From the NCBI GenBank assembly GCA_017459805.1, contig JAFUCE010000021.1:1-33753 (forward strand): a stretch of 33,753 nucleotides of DNA. Direction: 5' to 3'. This stretch comes from Eggerthellaceae bacterium. Its GTDB lineage: Bacteria > Actinomycetota > Coriobacteriia > Coriobacteriales > Eggerthellaceae. This document shows positions 7,686 through 15,232 of the stretch, one piece after another; the stretch's first letter is position 1, and every line of letters begins with the position of its first letter. The translations under genes were made by a program, and so were the position numbers. The notes beneath the pieces were generated by a model that was not told the origin of the DNA, searched no databases, and worked only from the letters and a program-made list of their open reading frames with translations.

Positions 7686-7714
7686 TTTATATCGCACGCT
7701 CATTGTGCTAGGAT
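7686..7714 (+). promoter_or_regulatory. Putative promoter of mihF-gmk-rpoZ
   Basis: TTTATA (7686-7691) and TAGGAT (7709-7714) are separated by 17 bases in the 136-base gap after pyrF. The predicted start is near 7721, leaving a short leader that contains AAAGGAG. The -35 match is weak. Confidence 0.4.
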
Positions 7715-7751
7715 TAAACAATCGTTGTAGGAGACAAAAGGAGTACGTATT

Positions 7752-8060
7752 ATGGCTATTCCACAGCTTAGTCCCGCAGAGCGCCAGGCCGCTCTTGAAA
7801 AGGCAAAGGCTGCTCGCATTAAGAGAGCACAGGTTCGCGAAGACTTAAAATCTGGCAAGCTTAGCCTGAAGAAGGTTCTTGCTATGAAGGACGATCCGGT
7901 TGTTGGTCGTATGAAGGTTTCCACCTTGATTGAAACCCTTCCTGGTTATGGTAAGGCCAAGGCTGAAAAAATCATGTCCGAGCTTCGTATCGCTGAAAGC
8001 CGCCGTCTGCGTGGTTTGGGCGAACGTCAGGAAGCTGCATTGCTGGAGCGCCTTAGCTAG
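7752..8060 (+). CDS. mihF: Actinobacterial integration host factor (mIHF-like nucleoid protein)
   Basis: This 102-residue basic protein matches the mIHF family of actinobacteria, which is unrelated to E. coli IHF and binds and bends DNA through a helix-two-turn-helix-like region. Characteristic segments are the N-terminal PQLSPAERQAALEKA, the basic helix RIKRAQVREDLKSG, and TLIETLPGYGKAKAEKIM, which resembles a helix-hairpin-helix. Placement directly before gmk and rpoZ is the standard actinobacterial arrangement. AAAGGAG lies just upstream of the ATG. Its TAG overlaps the GTG of gmk by one base. Confidence 0.9.
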   Translation: MAIPQLSPAERQAALEKAKAARIKRAQVREDLKSGKLSLKKVLAMKDDPVVGRMKVSTLIETLPGYGKAKAEKIMSELRIAESRRLRGLGERQEAALLERLS

Positions 8061-8635
8061 TGGCAAACGGTAATCTATTTGTTATTTCTGGGCCATCGGG
8101 TGCTGGAAAAGGCACGCTGGTGGCCCGTGTTTTAGAGCGGGTACCCAATACTTGGGTATCTGTTTCTGCGACTACACGCAAGCCGCGCAAAGGTGAAAAG
8201 CACGGCGTTCACTATTATTTTTTAAGCGACGAAGAATTTGACGCCATTATTGAAGAGAATGGCTTCCTTGAATGGGCGACTGTTCATACTGCGCGCTACG
8301 GAACACCGCTTCAGAGTGTTTTAGACCACATTGATGAAGGCATGCAGGTCCTCCTTGAAATAGATGTTCAGGGTGGTTTGCAGGTTAAAGATAAGGTTCC
8401 AGATGCTCACCTGGTCTTTATCGAACCTCCGAGCATGGAAGAACTGCGCGAGCGCCTCATAAAGCGTGGTACCGAAACCATAGATGTGATAAATGCGAGG
8501 ATGAAGGTCGCCGAGGTGGAAATGCGCGAGAAAAAGAAGTATGATTTCGTGCTTATGAACGACAATCTTGATGAAGCAACGGATAATTTGCTTGAATACA
8601 TTGAATCCTTTGCTCGCAACAACGAAGAGGAATAG
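8060..8635 (+). CDS. gmk: Guanylate kinase
   Basis: Gmk phosphorylates GMP/dGMP to GDP/dGDP with ATP. The P-loop GPSGAGKGTL is at about residues 11-20. Further family segments are SVSATTRKPRKGEKHGVHYYFLS for GMP binding and EIDVQGGLQVK. The 191-residue length is normal. The start is GTG, sharing one base with the mihF stop (TAGTG); GGAG lies about 11 bases upstream. Tight packing with mihF and rpoZ indicates one transcript. Confidence 0.95.
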   Translation: MANGNLFVISGPSGAGKGTLVARVLERVPNTWVSVSATTRKPRKGEKHGVHYYFLSDEEFDAIIEENGFLEWATVHTARYGTPLQSVLDHIDEGMQVLLEIDVQGGLQVKDKVPDAHLVFIEPPSMEELRERLIKRGTETIDVINARMKVAEVEMREKKKYDFVLMNDNLDEATDNLLEYIESFARNNEEE

Positions 8636-8639
8636 AACC

Positions 8640-8900
8640 ATGAGCCTTATTGAACCGAAGATTGAAGACCTGCTTTCCGAAACCGACCAGGACCGTTTCC
8701 TGCTGTGTTCTATTGCTTCACATCGCGCACACGACATTAATGACATGCTTCGCAAGCAGCGCGACCGTGCCATTCAGTTGCAGATTGCATCTGAAGTTGC
8801 TCGCGCATCAAATAAGAAACCTCTTTCAATTGCCTTTGACGAGATTTCAAGCGAAGAGGTTTCCTACAACCCCGAAACCATCGACGCTCGGGCGCACTAA
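8640..8900 (+). CDS. rpoZ: RNA polymerase omega subunit
   Basis: This 86-residue protein is omega, which assists assembly of the beta-prime subunit and transcription control. The segment DRFLLCSIASHRAHDINDML corresponds to the conserved omega core. The true start is the ATG at 8640, five bases after the gmk stop, with GAGGAA at 8625-8630. A longer in-frame reading begins at 8568 inside gmk but would add an unrelated N-terminus. The order mihF-gmk-rpoZ supports the call. Confidence 0.88.
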   Translation: MSLIEPKIEDLLSETDQDRFLLCSIASHRAHDINDMLRKQRDRAIQLQIASEVARASNKKPLSIAFDEISSEEVSYNPETIDARAH

Positions 8901-8908
8901 CTTATATT
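8881..8908 (+). promoter_or_regulatory. Putative promoter for a leaderless thiI transcript
   Basis: TATATT at 8903-8908 ends seven bases before the A of the thiI ATG, so transcription would start at or near the start codon. TCGACG at 8881-8886 with a 16-base spacer is a partial -35. No Shine-Dalgarno sequence precedes thiI. Confidence 0.4.
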
Positions 8909-8914
8909 GCATAT

Positions 8915-10114
8915 ATGGCTGACTACCAGCGCATATGCCTGGTTCATTACCACGAAATAGGCTTGAAAGGGCGTAATCGTTCGTCTTTCGAAGTGCGCCT
9001 TGTGCGAAATTTAGAAGCCTTGCTTGAGCCTTTTCCGGTCGTGCAGATCAAACGCATCTCGGGACGCATTTTAGTAGTGCTGGCAGGCGACTGTTCCTAT
9101 GAAGACGCCTGTGGAGTTGAAGACGCCATTCAATACATCCCTGGTGTCGCCCGCGTTTCCTGTGGATATATCTGCGATAGAGAAATCGATATTATCAACG
9201 ATGCGGCAGCTTGTGCTTTGCACGATGTTGGTGTTTTTGAAAGCTTTAAAGTTGCTGCGCGGCGCAATCATACTGACTTTGCGATTGATTCCATGGAAAT
9301 GAATCAGATTGTGGGTGCACACTTATGCGAGCAATTCCCCCAGGCCAAGGTGAAAATGAAAGAGCCTGACGTTGAGGTACGTGTTGAAGTTATTCAAGGT
9401 GCTGCTTATGTGTATGCCCGTTCATTGCGTGGCATTGGTGGTTTGCCCGTAGGGGTGAGTGGACGCGTTATCTGTCTGCTTTCTTCGGGCATAGACTCAC
9501 CCGTGGCATGCTGGCGCATGGCGCGCCGCGGTGCGGTGTGTATCGGCGTGCATTTTAGTGGCCGCCCCGCAGCGGAAGCCACGAGCGAATACCTTGTTGA
9601 CGATATCGCTCACGTTCTTGAAAAAACGGGCTGTATTGCGCGGGTTTACGTTGTTCCCTTTGGGGAATACCAGCGCCAAATTGCTGCGCTTGTACCACCT
9701 GATTTGCGCGTCATCATATATAGACGGCTGATGTTTAAAGTGGCCGAAGCGCTTGCGCACAAGGAGCGTGCACGTGGCCTGGTAACGGGTGAAAGCTTGG
9801 GACAGGTTGCGTCTCAAACGCTCGACAACATTGCTGCTACCAACGATGCGGTCAGCCTTCCAGTACTGCGTCCGCTGATTGGCTCTGACAAGCTTGAGAT
9901 AATCCAGCAAGCGCAAGATTTGGGTACCTTTGATATTTCAAGTCAGGATGCAACTGATTGCTGCACTTTGTTTATGCCACGTAACCCCGAAACTCATGCG
10001 AAGCTCGACAAGGTGCGCGAAGCTGAACAGCTCTTACCTATCGATGCTTGGATTGAGCACATTCTTGAAGAAATTGAGGTCAAGGACTATTCCTGCCCCG
10101 CTTATACATCCTAA
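8915..10114 (+). CDS. thiI: tRNA 4-thiouridylase / sulfur transferase ThiI
   Basis: ThiI adenylates U8 of tRNA and transfers sulfur to form 4-thiouridine; in many bacteria it also feeds thiamine thiazole synthesis. Domains in order are an N-terminal ferredoxin-like/THUMP region (to about residue 165) and a PP-loop ATPase with LLSSGIDSPVA at about 188-198. The middle glycine of the usual SGGIDS is serine here. The conserved GQVASQTLDNIAATN and DCCTLFMPRNP with a candidate catalytic cysteine follow. The C-terminal rhodanese domain of E. coli ThiI is absent (399 vs ~480 aa), as in many Gram-positives. There is no Shine-Dalgarno. Confidence 0.9.
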   Translation: MADYQRICLVHYHEIGLKGRNRSSFEVRLVRNLEALLEPFPVVQIKRISGRILVVLAGDCSYEDACGVEDAIQYIPGVARVSCGYICDREIDIINDAAACALHDVGVFESFKVAARRNHTDFAIDSMEMNQIVGAHLCEQFPQAKVKMKEPDVEVRVEVIQGAAYVYARSLRGIGGLPVGVSGRVICLLSSGIDSPVACWRMARRGAVCIGVHFSGRPAAEATSEYLVDDIAHVLEKTGCIARVYVVPFGEYQRQIAALVPPDLRVIIYRRLMFKVAEALAHKERARGLVTGESLGQVASQTLDNIAATNDAVSLPVLRPLIGSDKLEIIQQAQDLGTFDISSQDATDCCTLFMPRNPETHAKLDKVREAEQLLPIDAWIEHILEEIEVKDYSCPAYTS

Positions 10115-10140
10115 GTGTTGACCTCGGCCGATGCCTCATT

Positions 10141-10206
10141 GATAGCTTTTTTGTGTGCGCTGTGCAACATGGGCGAGCGTTTTTCGATAGCTTTTCGATA
10201 GATTTA
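10141..10206 (+). repeat. Short direct repeats upstream of comEA
   Basis: GATAGCTTTT occurs at 10141-10150 and 10186-10195, with a variant at 10197-10206. TTTTCGATAG occurs at 10181-10190 and 10192-10201, an 11-bp period close to one DNA turn. The gap is otherwise without a gene or clear promoter. Binding sites for a regulator are possible. Confidence 0.4.
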
Positions 10207-10267
10207 TGTAAGAAAAAGGGTGAGCTTTATGCTCTAGCATGGGCGGTCTCATGCAAGGAGTGCGTCC

Positions 10268-11032
10268 ATGCCCTTTATCGAAACCGCCGATTCTCTTCGT
10301 TCAGAAATGCATATAAGCGACGTCAAGATGCCGCTTCTTATTGGTGTGCTTGTTTTGGTATGCACGGCAGCGTTTTTCTTCGGAAGTAATGTCGCCTCGT
10401 CTTTGGCTGCAACCAGTTTCGAGTTAGAGAGTGCCGATGATTCGTCAACTTCCGATGGTGAAGAAAGTGGGGCAGAAGCGAGTGCGATGTCGTCTGCTGA
10501 CAAAGCGCACAGCCAAGACAGCGCAGCTTCAAGCAGTATAGTCCAGGTATTTGTTTTCGTCAGTGGTGCCGTTGCGAACCCAGGCGTATATTCCCTTTCT
10601 TCCGATGCACGGGTGGGGGACGCAATCAATCTTGCAGGCGGGTTTAGCGATGATGCAGCAACCGAATACAACAATCTTGCGCGCCTCGTATTAGATGGCG
10701 AACAGATTCATGTTCCCACGCGCGAATCGCTTGAAAATGGGGGCGGGGATAATCTTGAGTCTGCACTTAGTGCACCCTATGCCAGCGGGGCAGGGCTCGG
10801 ATCGGATGTGGGGGTGCGCTCTGGCGGAGGCGGGCAATCTGCGCTTATAAATATAAACACAGCAAGCCAGGCTGAGCTCGAGACGCTTCCAGGTATTGGT
10901 CCATCAACTGCACAAAAGATTATTGCGAGCCGTGAAAGTGATGGCCCCTTCAACAGCATTGAAGAACTGAGTAGAGTTTCAGGCATCGGCGAGAAAAAAT
11001 ATGCTGCGGTAGCTGATCTTATATGCGTATGA
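10268..11032 (+). CDS. comEA: Competence protein ComEA, membrane-anchored DNA receptor
   Basis: ComEA binds incoming double-stranded DNA at the cell surface and hands it to the ComEC channel. The 254-residue chain shows one N-terminal membrane segment (about 20-42), then a Ser/Asp/Glu-rich linker (about 50-90). An SLBB-type domain covers about 93-155 (VFVSGAVANPGVYSLSSDAR), and a Gly/Ser-rich linker leads to a C-terminal helix-hairpin-helix DNA-binding domain (ININTASQAELETLPGIG from about 192). The protein is anchored with the DNA-binding end outside. AAGGAG lies just upstream of the ATG. Its TGA overlaps the comEC start region, typical of a comE operon. Confidence 0.92.
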   Translation: MPFIETADSLRSEMHISDVKMPLLIGVLVLVCTAAFFFGSNVASSLAATSFELESADDSSTSDGEESGAEASAMSSADKAHSQDSAASSSIVQVFVFVSGAVANPGVYSLSSDARVGDAINLAGGFSDDAATEYNNLARLVLDGEQIHVPTRESLENGGGDNLESALSAPYASGAGLGSDVGVRSGGGGQSALININTASQAELETLPGIGPSTAQKIIASRESDGPFNSIEELSRVSGIGEKKYAAVADLICV

Positions 11033-13332
11033 GTGACCAGTTCTTTGTCCAGAAACCAGCGCTCACGCCCCTGTTCTTTTGTGCCGCAGCTTTGTGGGCG
11101 AGCTGTGCGGCGGGTCTTGTTGTGCTCGAAGCAATTACTGGCGCAGGGCTGCATGCCTTTGGTTTTGCGGGGCTTGCAGTTGCGATTGTCTGCGCTGTTT
11201 TGCTCGTCCGTCGGGGTCTTTCAAGTGTTGTTTTGCTCGTGCTCGGTGCTGGCCTTGGTATGATGTGCGCGTGCGTCGGAGCGTTGCATATGCACCTTGC
11301 TCAAGATATTGCACATCGAAATGGTCTTACCCAGTACCGTTTTCAGATAGTTGAAGATGTGCACGAATCTGAATACGGTCGCTACAGCATAGCCATTGCA
11401 AGCGATGAGGCGGGGAATAGTTTCCGGGTACGTGTTAATCTACCTGCAGATTCAGATGCGCTGTGTTGGGACGTGTTTTACAAGCAATGCTCAATCCGCG
11501 CTCCTTCCCAAGCGGCTCAGTCTTATTACTGGCGCAAAGGCTGCGTAGGAAGTATTACGCCCTATGACCTTGACCTGCGCAAACCTAAAGGTCCGCTCGG
11601 CCTTATTGCGCACATCCGTGAAGCAGGGCTTTCTGAGTATCAGTCCTCCTCTGGTGAAGGAGTACTCCTATTACGCTCGATTGCCTTTGGAGACAGGGGC
11701 TCGCTTTTTGCTAGTCCTTTCTATGGCACGGTAAAGCGTTGCGGTTTGGCTCATATAGTTGCGGTTTCAGGCGCCCATCTTTCCATAGCGGTTGCAGCCC
11801 TTGCCCTCCTTTTGCAAATACTGCGCTTTCCAAAACGCCTGTCAATCTGTTTCCAAGCGGTGTTTGTCGTTGCCTATGTTCTTTTCACAGGGGCGCCTCA
11901 CTCTGCTGTTCGCGCATGCGCCATGGTGTTGTGCCTGCTCTTCGCTTTTTTCGGGAAGCGGCGTAACATGGCACTTAATTCGCTTTCCGTATGCATCATC
12001 GTCTTTCTTGCCTTGCAGCCGCAGTTAGCTCTTTCAACGTCGCTTGCTCTGTCTGCTGCTGCCACCTTAGGTATCGTATTGTTTTCAGGCTATTTTTCCT
12101 GGTGGATCTATACTTTTTTGAATTGTGCACGTCCGCTTTGCGAAATACTAGGGATGACTTTTGCGGCCCTGTTTTGCACCTTGCCTATTACGGTTTCTCT
12201 CTTCGGGCAGCTCTCTTTTATTGCTCCGCTCTCTAATGTCTTGGTAGCACCTGTGTTTGCCATACTCTGCGTAGGGGGTATGCTTGCCGCTGTGCTCAGT
12301 GCGCTTTTTCATGCACCTCTTTTTTGCGTGCTTGCCGTAGGCTTTGCGCAATTGTTTTGTGACACCCTCACCTTGCTTGCCAACGTTCCCTATGCTGCAA
12401 CGGTTGTTTCTGCTCCGTGGTGGCTTATTGCGTTTACGACCCTTTCTGCAGGTGTCGCAATTATTAAGCTATGGCCCCGCCCAAGCTGGAAAGCCGCTGC
12501 TTCACTGGTAAGCAGCCTCCTTGCTTTTGCGCTCGCCTTGATCGTGTGTGCCCCGACAAGCCACGGTACCGAAATTGTGATGCTTGATGTTGGGCAGGGT
12601 GACGCTTTCGTGCTACGAAGCGGAAAAGATGCCCTGCTCATTGATACAGGTAACCAGGATAGCGCCGTGTTGCAAGCGCTTGCGCGTTCAGGTGTACATC
12701 ATTTGGATGCTGTGCTTATAAGCCATCCCGACAGCGACCACTGCGCAGCACTTCCCAGTATCATACAGTTTGTCGAAGTCGACCGCGTTTTGGTTGCTAA
12801 AGATTTATTAGACTGTTCTTGCTTTAACTGCCGGTCGCTTCGCCTTTCGGCAGGGGACATTCCTCTTGTAGGCCTTGAATGTGGTAGTGCCTTTTCCTGG
12901 GGTGCTTTTTCTGCTCGGGTGCTTGCGCCCGAAAGCTTTGTTGATGAAGGTGGTAACGACGACAGCCTTGTCGTGCGCATTGAAATAGATGCGAACTCAG
13001 ATGGCGTGGGGGATGCGTCGGCGCTTTTTTGTGGCGACGCCGAAACCGAAGTGCTTGATACGCTTGCTTCAAAAGGCGAGCTCGATTCGGTTGACATTCT
13101 TAAAGTTGGGCATCACGGATCGAAACATGCCCTCAGCCCTGAATTGCTTGAGGTGTTGACACCACGTATTGCCCTCATAAGTGCCGGGCAGAATAACCGC
13201 TATGGTCATCCAAACCCAGATACGCTTGCTTTGCTTGAAGAAGCCGAGGTTGAAATACTGCGAACCGACACGAGCGGGGATGTTGTGTGCATAATTGAGG
13301 CTTCAAGCTTGAAAGTAAGCACGCTTAGGTAG
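11023..13332 (+). CDS. comEC: ComEC/Rec2 DNA internalisation channel
   Basis: ComEC forms the inner-membrane channel for single-stranded DNA uptake. The 769-residue protein has an N-terminal hydrophobic pair and a soluble DUF4131-like part. A polytopic Competence domain follows (about 235-510, including VAVSGAHLSIAVAAL). The C-terminal metallo-beta-lactamase domain has MLDVGQGDAFVLRSG from about 520, SHPDSDH near 567 and VGHHGSKH near 696, keeping most metal ligands and so possibly nuclease-active. ATG 11023 or ATG 11029 are both possible; the latter forms ATGA with the comEA stop. Translational coupling is likely either way. No comEB is present between them. Confidence 0.93.
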   Translation: MRMSDQFFVQKPALTPLFFCAAALWASCAAGLVVLEAITGAGLHAFGFAGLAVAIVCAVLLVRRGLSSVVLLVLGAGLGMMCACVGALHMHLAQDIAHRNGLTQYRFQIVEDVHESEYGRYSIAIASDEAGNSFRVRVNLPADSDALCWDVFYKQCSIRAPSQAAQSYYWRKGCVGSITPYDLDLRKPKGPLGLIAHIREAGLSEYQSSSGEGVLLLRSIAFGDRGSLFASPFYGTVKRCGLAHIVAVSGAHLSIAVAALALLLQILRFPKRLSICFQAVFVVAYVLFTGAPHSAVRACAMVLCLLFAFFGKRRNMALNSLSVCIIVFLALQPQLALSTSLALSAAATLGIVLFSGYFSWWIYTFLNCARPLCEILGMTFAALFCTLPITVSLFGQLSFIAPLSNVLVAPVFAILCVGGMLAAVLSALFHAPLFCVLAVGFAQLFCDTLTLLANVPYAATVVSAPWWLIAFTTLSAGVAIIKLWPRPSWKAAASLVSSLLAFALALIVCAPTSHGTEIVMLDVGQGDAFVLRSGKDALLIDTGNQDSAVLQALARSGVHHLDAVLISHPDSDHCAALPSIIQFVEVDRVLVAKDLLDCSCFNCRSLRLSAGDIPLVGLECGSAFSWGAFSARVLAPESFVDEGGNDDSLVVRIEIDANSDGVGDASALFCGDAETEVLDTLASKGELDSVDILKVGHHGSKHALSPELLEVLTPRIALISAGQNNRYGHPNPDTLALLEEAEVEILRTDTSGDVVCIIEASSLKVSTLR

Positions 13333-13335
13333 AAT
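13309..13335 (+). promoter_or_regulatory. Putative promoter for a leaderless holA transcript
   Basis: TAGAAT at 13330-13335 ends seven bases before the A of the holA ATG. TTGAAA at 13309-13314 precedes it with a short 15-base spacer. The box overlaps the comEC stop codon. No clear Shine-Dalgarno exists, so either coupling or leaderless initiation is plausible. Confidence 0.3.
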
Positions 13336-13341
13336 GAACAC

Positions 13342-14313
13342 ATGGTCAAAAATGCAGAACAACCTCTTTTAGCTGCCTATCTTATTACGGGTACTGATGA
13401 ACTGAAACGCCAGCGCGTTGTTGAGCGCTTGCGCGAACGTATCGAAAAATCGGGCGACCTTTCTTTTAATTCTGATACTTTCAATGGGGAAACGGCAACG
13501 GGGGAAGCCATTGTGGCAGCGTGCAATACGATGCCATTCGCCTCTGATGTGCGCTTAGTTCAGGTGGATGTGGTCGATCGACTGAAAAAGGACGACCAGG
13601 AACAGATTATTAGCTATCTTGAGTCCCCAAGCGAAACAACCGTTTTGTGCCTTATCGCAAGCGGTCTTGCTAAGAATACGCGCCTGTACAAAGCGGTTGC
13701 CAAGATGGGGCCGAATGCCATCATCGACTGCGCGCCTCCAAAATTACGCGAGCTGCCTACCCAGGTTCGGGCTATGGCAACGTCACATGGTGTAGTGATT
13801 ACCGATTCTGCTGCCAGTTTGCTGGTGGACCTGATTGGTGAAAACACCGTGGCCCTCGATGCGGAATTGCAAAAGCTCGCCCTTGCTCACCGTGGAACTG
13901 ACCCTATCAACGACAGTGAAGTTGCTGCGATGGTAAGCCGTACCGCCGAAGCAAAACCGTGGGAGTTTGTGGATGCCTTTTCGTCGCGTAATGTCGAGAA
14001 GTGTTTGATGTTGCGCACCCGTATGGAATCAACAACACCTTACGCTTTACTTGCCATGTGCGTGACGCGCATCCGCGAACTTATTGCTGCGCGCAGCCTT
14101 GGCGAACGTGGACAGATTAATACCTTGGCATCCTATTTGGGTGTTCCAGACTGGCGCGTGAAGAATCATGCCCGCTGGGCACAAGCTTTTACGGGCGAAG
14201 AACTGCGCCTGGCACTCTTGCATGCGCGCGATGCCGAACAAGCAATGAAAAGCGGGACCGATCCTGAAACCGCATTCCAGGATTGGTATCTTTCCGTGAT
14301 TGGACGTTTGTAA
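13342..14313 (+). CDS. holA: DNA polymerase III delta subunit
   Basis: HolA (delta) opens the sliding clamp within the clamp loader. The 323-residue chain begins AYLITGTDELKRQRVVERL, matching the delta N-terminal region. It continues with the domain I-II signatures PFASDVRLVQVDVVD and the C-terminal collar region (ETAFQDWYLSVIGRL). Gene order comEA-comEC-holA followed by rpsT is widely conserved and supports the call. The ATG is nine bases after comEC. It ends 52 bases before a strong terminator shared with rpsT. Confidence 0.9.
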   Translation: MVKNAEQPLLAAYLITGTDELKRQRVVERLRERIEKSGDLSFNSDTFNGETATGEAIVAACNTMPFASDVRLVQVDVVDRLKKDDQEQIISYLESPSETTVLCLIASGLAKNTRLYKAVAKMGPNAIIDCAPPKLRELPTQVRAMATSHGVVITDSAASLLVDLIGENTVALDAELQKLALAHRGTDPINDSEVAAMVSRTAEAKPWEFVDAFSSRNVEKCLMLRTRMESTTPYALLAMCVTRIRELIAARSLGERGQINTLASYLGVPDWRVKNHARWAQAFTGEELRLALLHARDAEQAMKSGTDPETAFQDWYLSVIGRL

Positions 14314-14365
14314 GGGCGCCTGCCGCACGGCCTTGCGTTGGGCATTTGAATATGTGTTTGTCTCA

Positions 14366-14398
14366 AACAAAAAAGCCACATGAGGTGGCTTTTTTGTT
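14366..14398. terminator. Bidirectional intrinsic terminator between holA and rpsT
   Basis: A perfect 14-bp stem pairs 14366-14379 with 14385-14398 around a five-base loop. GCCAC/GTGGC forms the core and an A-run/T-run forms the base, so both strands end in a T-tract. It can terminate holA on plus and rpsT on minus. Confidence 0.93.
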
Positions 14399-14424
14399 CT
14401 TGATATGCGGATGAATCCGAATAC

Positions 14425-15018
14425 TTATTCTTCAGCAGCTTCCTCAGCGGGAGCTTCTTCAGCAGGAGCTTCCTCAGCTGCTTCTTCAGCAGCTTCTGCT
14501 TCACCTTCAGCAGCTTCAGCTTCCTCAGCAGCAGCGGCCTCAGCTTCAGCAGCGGCGGCTTCGGCTTCTTCCTTAGCACGCTTTTCAGCGGCAGCAGCCT
14601 GAGCCTTCTGAGTTTCTTTGCGGTTCTTGTCCTTAGCTTTCTGGGCTTCTTCCATAGCCTTCTTGCGTTCGGCCTTGGCAGCAGCCTTCTTCGGGGCACC
14701 GGTCTTATTCGGAGCCTTCTTTTCAGGAGCCTTGTAGCCCGCAATGTCTTCAGCACTTGCAACTGTGTTGGCAAGCTTCATAACACCGCTCTTGCGGTTA
14801 GCAGCTTGGTTCTTATGCAGAACGCCCTTGGTTACCGCGCGGTCCATCAGTTTGCAAGCCTTATGGGCTGCAGCGATTGCTGCGGCACCGTCGCCAGCGG
14901 CTACGGCATCTTTGACAGCACGGGTTGCAGTCTTGATTTCAGCACGAACAGCGCGATTACGCATGCGCGCTTTTTCGTTCGTTAAGTTACGTTTTTTCTG
15001 GCTTTTAATGTTCGCCAC
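14425..15018 (-). CDS. rpsT: 30S ribosomal protein S20 with a long C-terminal tail
   Basis: Residues 1 to about 88 are a normal S20 (MANIKSQKKRNLTNEKARMR...; KACKLMDRAVTKGVLHKNQA), which binds 16S rRNA early in 30S assembly. The chain then continues to 197 residues, more than double the usual ~87. A Lys/Ala-rich stretch runs to about 135 and an almost pure Ala/Glu stretch to the end. The tail should be helical or disordered. The DNA encoding it is a run of GCN-GAR codons. The start is GTG (15016-15018) with strong GGAGGA eight bases upstream. It is the only minus-strand gene, convergent with holA and divergent from lepA. Confidence 0.92.
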   Translation of the reverse strand: MANIKSQKKRNLTNEKARMRNRAVRAEIKTATRAVKDAVAAGDGAAAIAAAHKACKLMDRAVTKGVLHKNQAANRKSGVMKLANTVASAEDIAGYKAPEKKAPNKTGAPKKAAAKAERKKAMEEAQKAKDKNRKETQKAQAAAAEKRAKEEAEAAAAEAEAAAAEEAEAAEGEAEAAEEAAEEAPAEEAPAEEAAEE

Positions 15019-15070
15019 TTTTGTTCCTCCAAATGTTTACTGACTATTTGTTTTAAACGAAAACCACGAA

Positions 15071-15079
15071 ATAGTACCA
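15071..15079 (-). promoter_or_regulatory. Putative extended -10 promoter of rpsT
   Basis: On the minus strand the sequence reads TGGTACTAT, an extended -10 (TGN plus TACTAT), about 55 bases before the GTG start. No good -35 lies at 17 bases, which an extended -10 can tolerate. Confidence 0.4.
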
Positions 15080-15217
15080 CATGAACACGGCTTTTGTGTT
15101 CAATTGTTTGCAAAATAACCTTCCGACCACAAATTCGCCGCAGATAATGCCGTCTGGGCTTGTCTCGATATCTTGCGCAGGGCGCCCCCCGTGCGCATAA
15201 TCCTGCGCTACATACGG

Positions 15218-15223
15218 TATAGT
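15218..15223 (+). promoter_or_regulatory. Putative -10 box of lepA, near-leaderless
   Basis: TATAGT at 15218-15223 is a good -10 that predicts a start near 15230, two to four bases before the lepA ATG at 15233. The -35 region is weak and no proper Shine-Dalgarno is present. Confidence 0.4.
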
Positions 15224-15232
15224 AAACAGGTT

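Noticed and set aside
14425-14600. Repeat tract considered as a CRISPR or tandem-repeat locus
   Set aside because: The repeats are in-frame codons of the S20 tail without spacers or regular unit length.
14166-14774. Lys/Arg/Leu-rich 202-codon minus-strand frame
   Set aside because: It is an out-of-frame reading of the rpsT repeat tract running into holA; composition comes from the GCN-GAR repeats.
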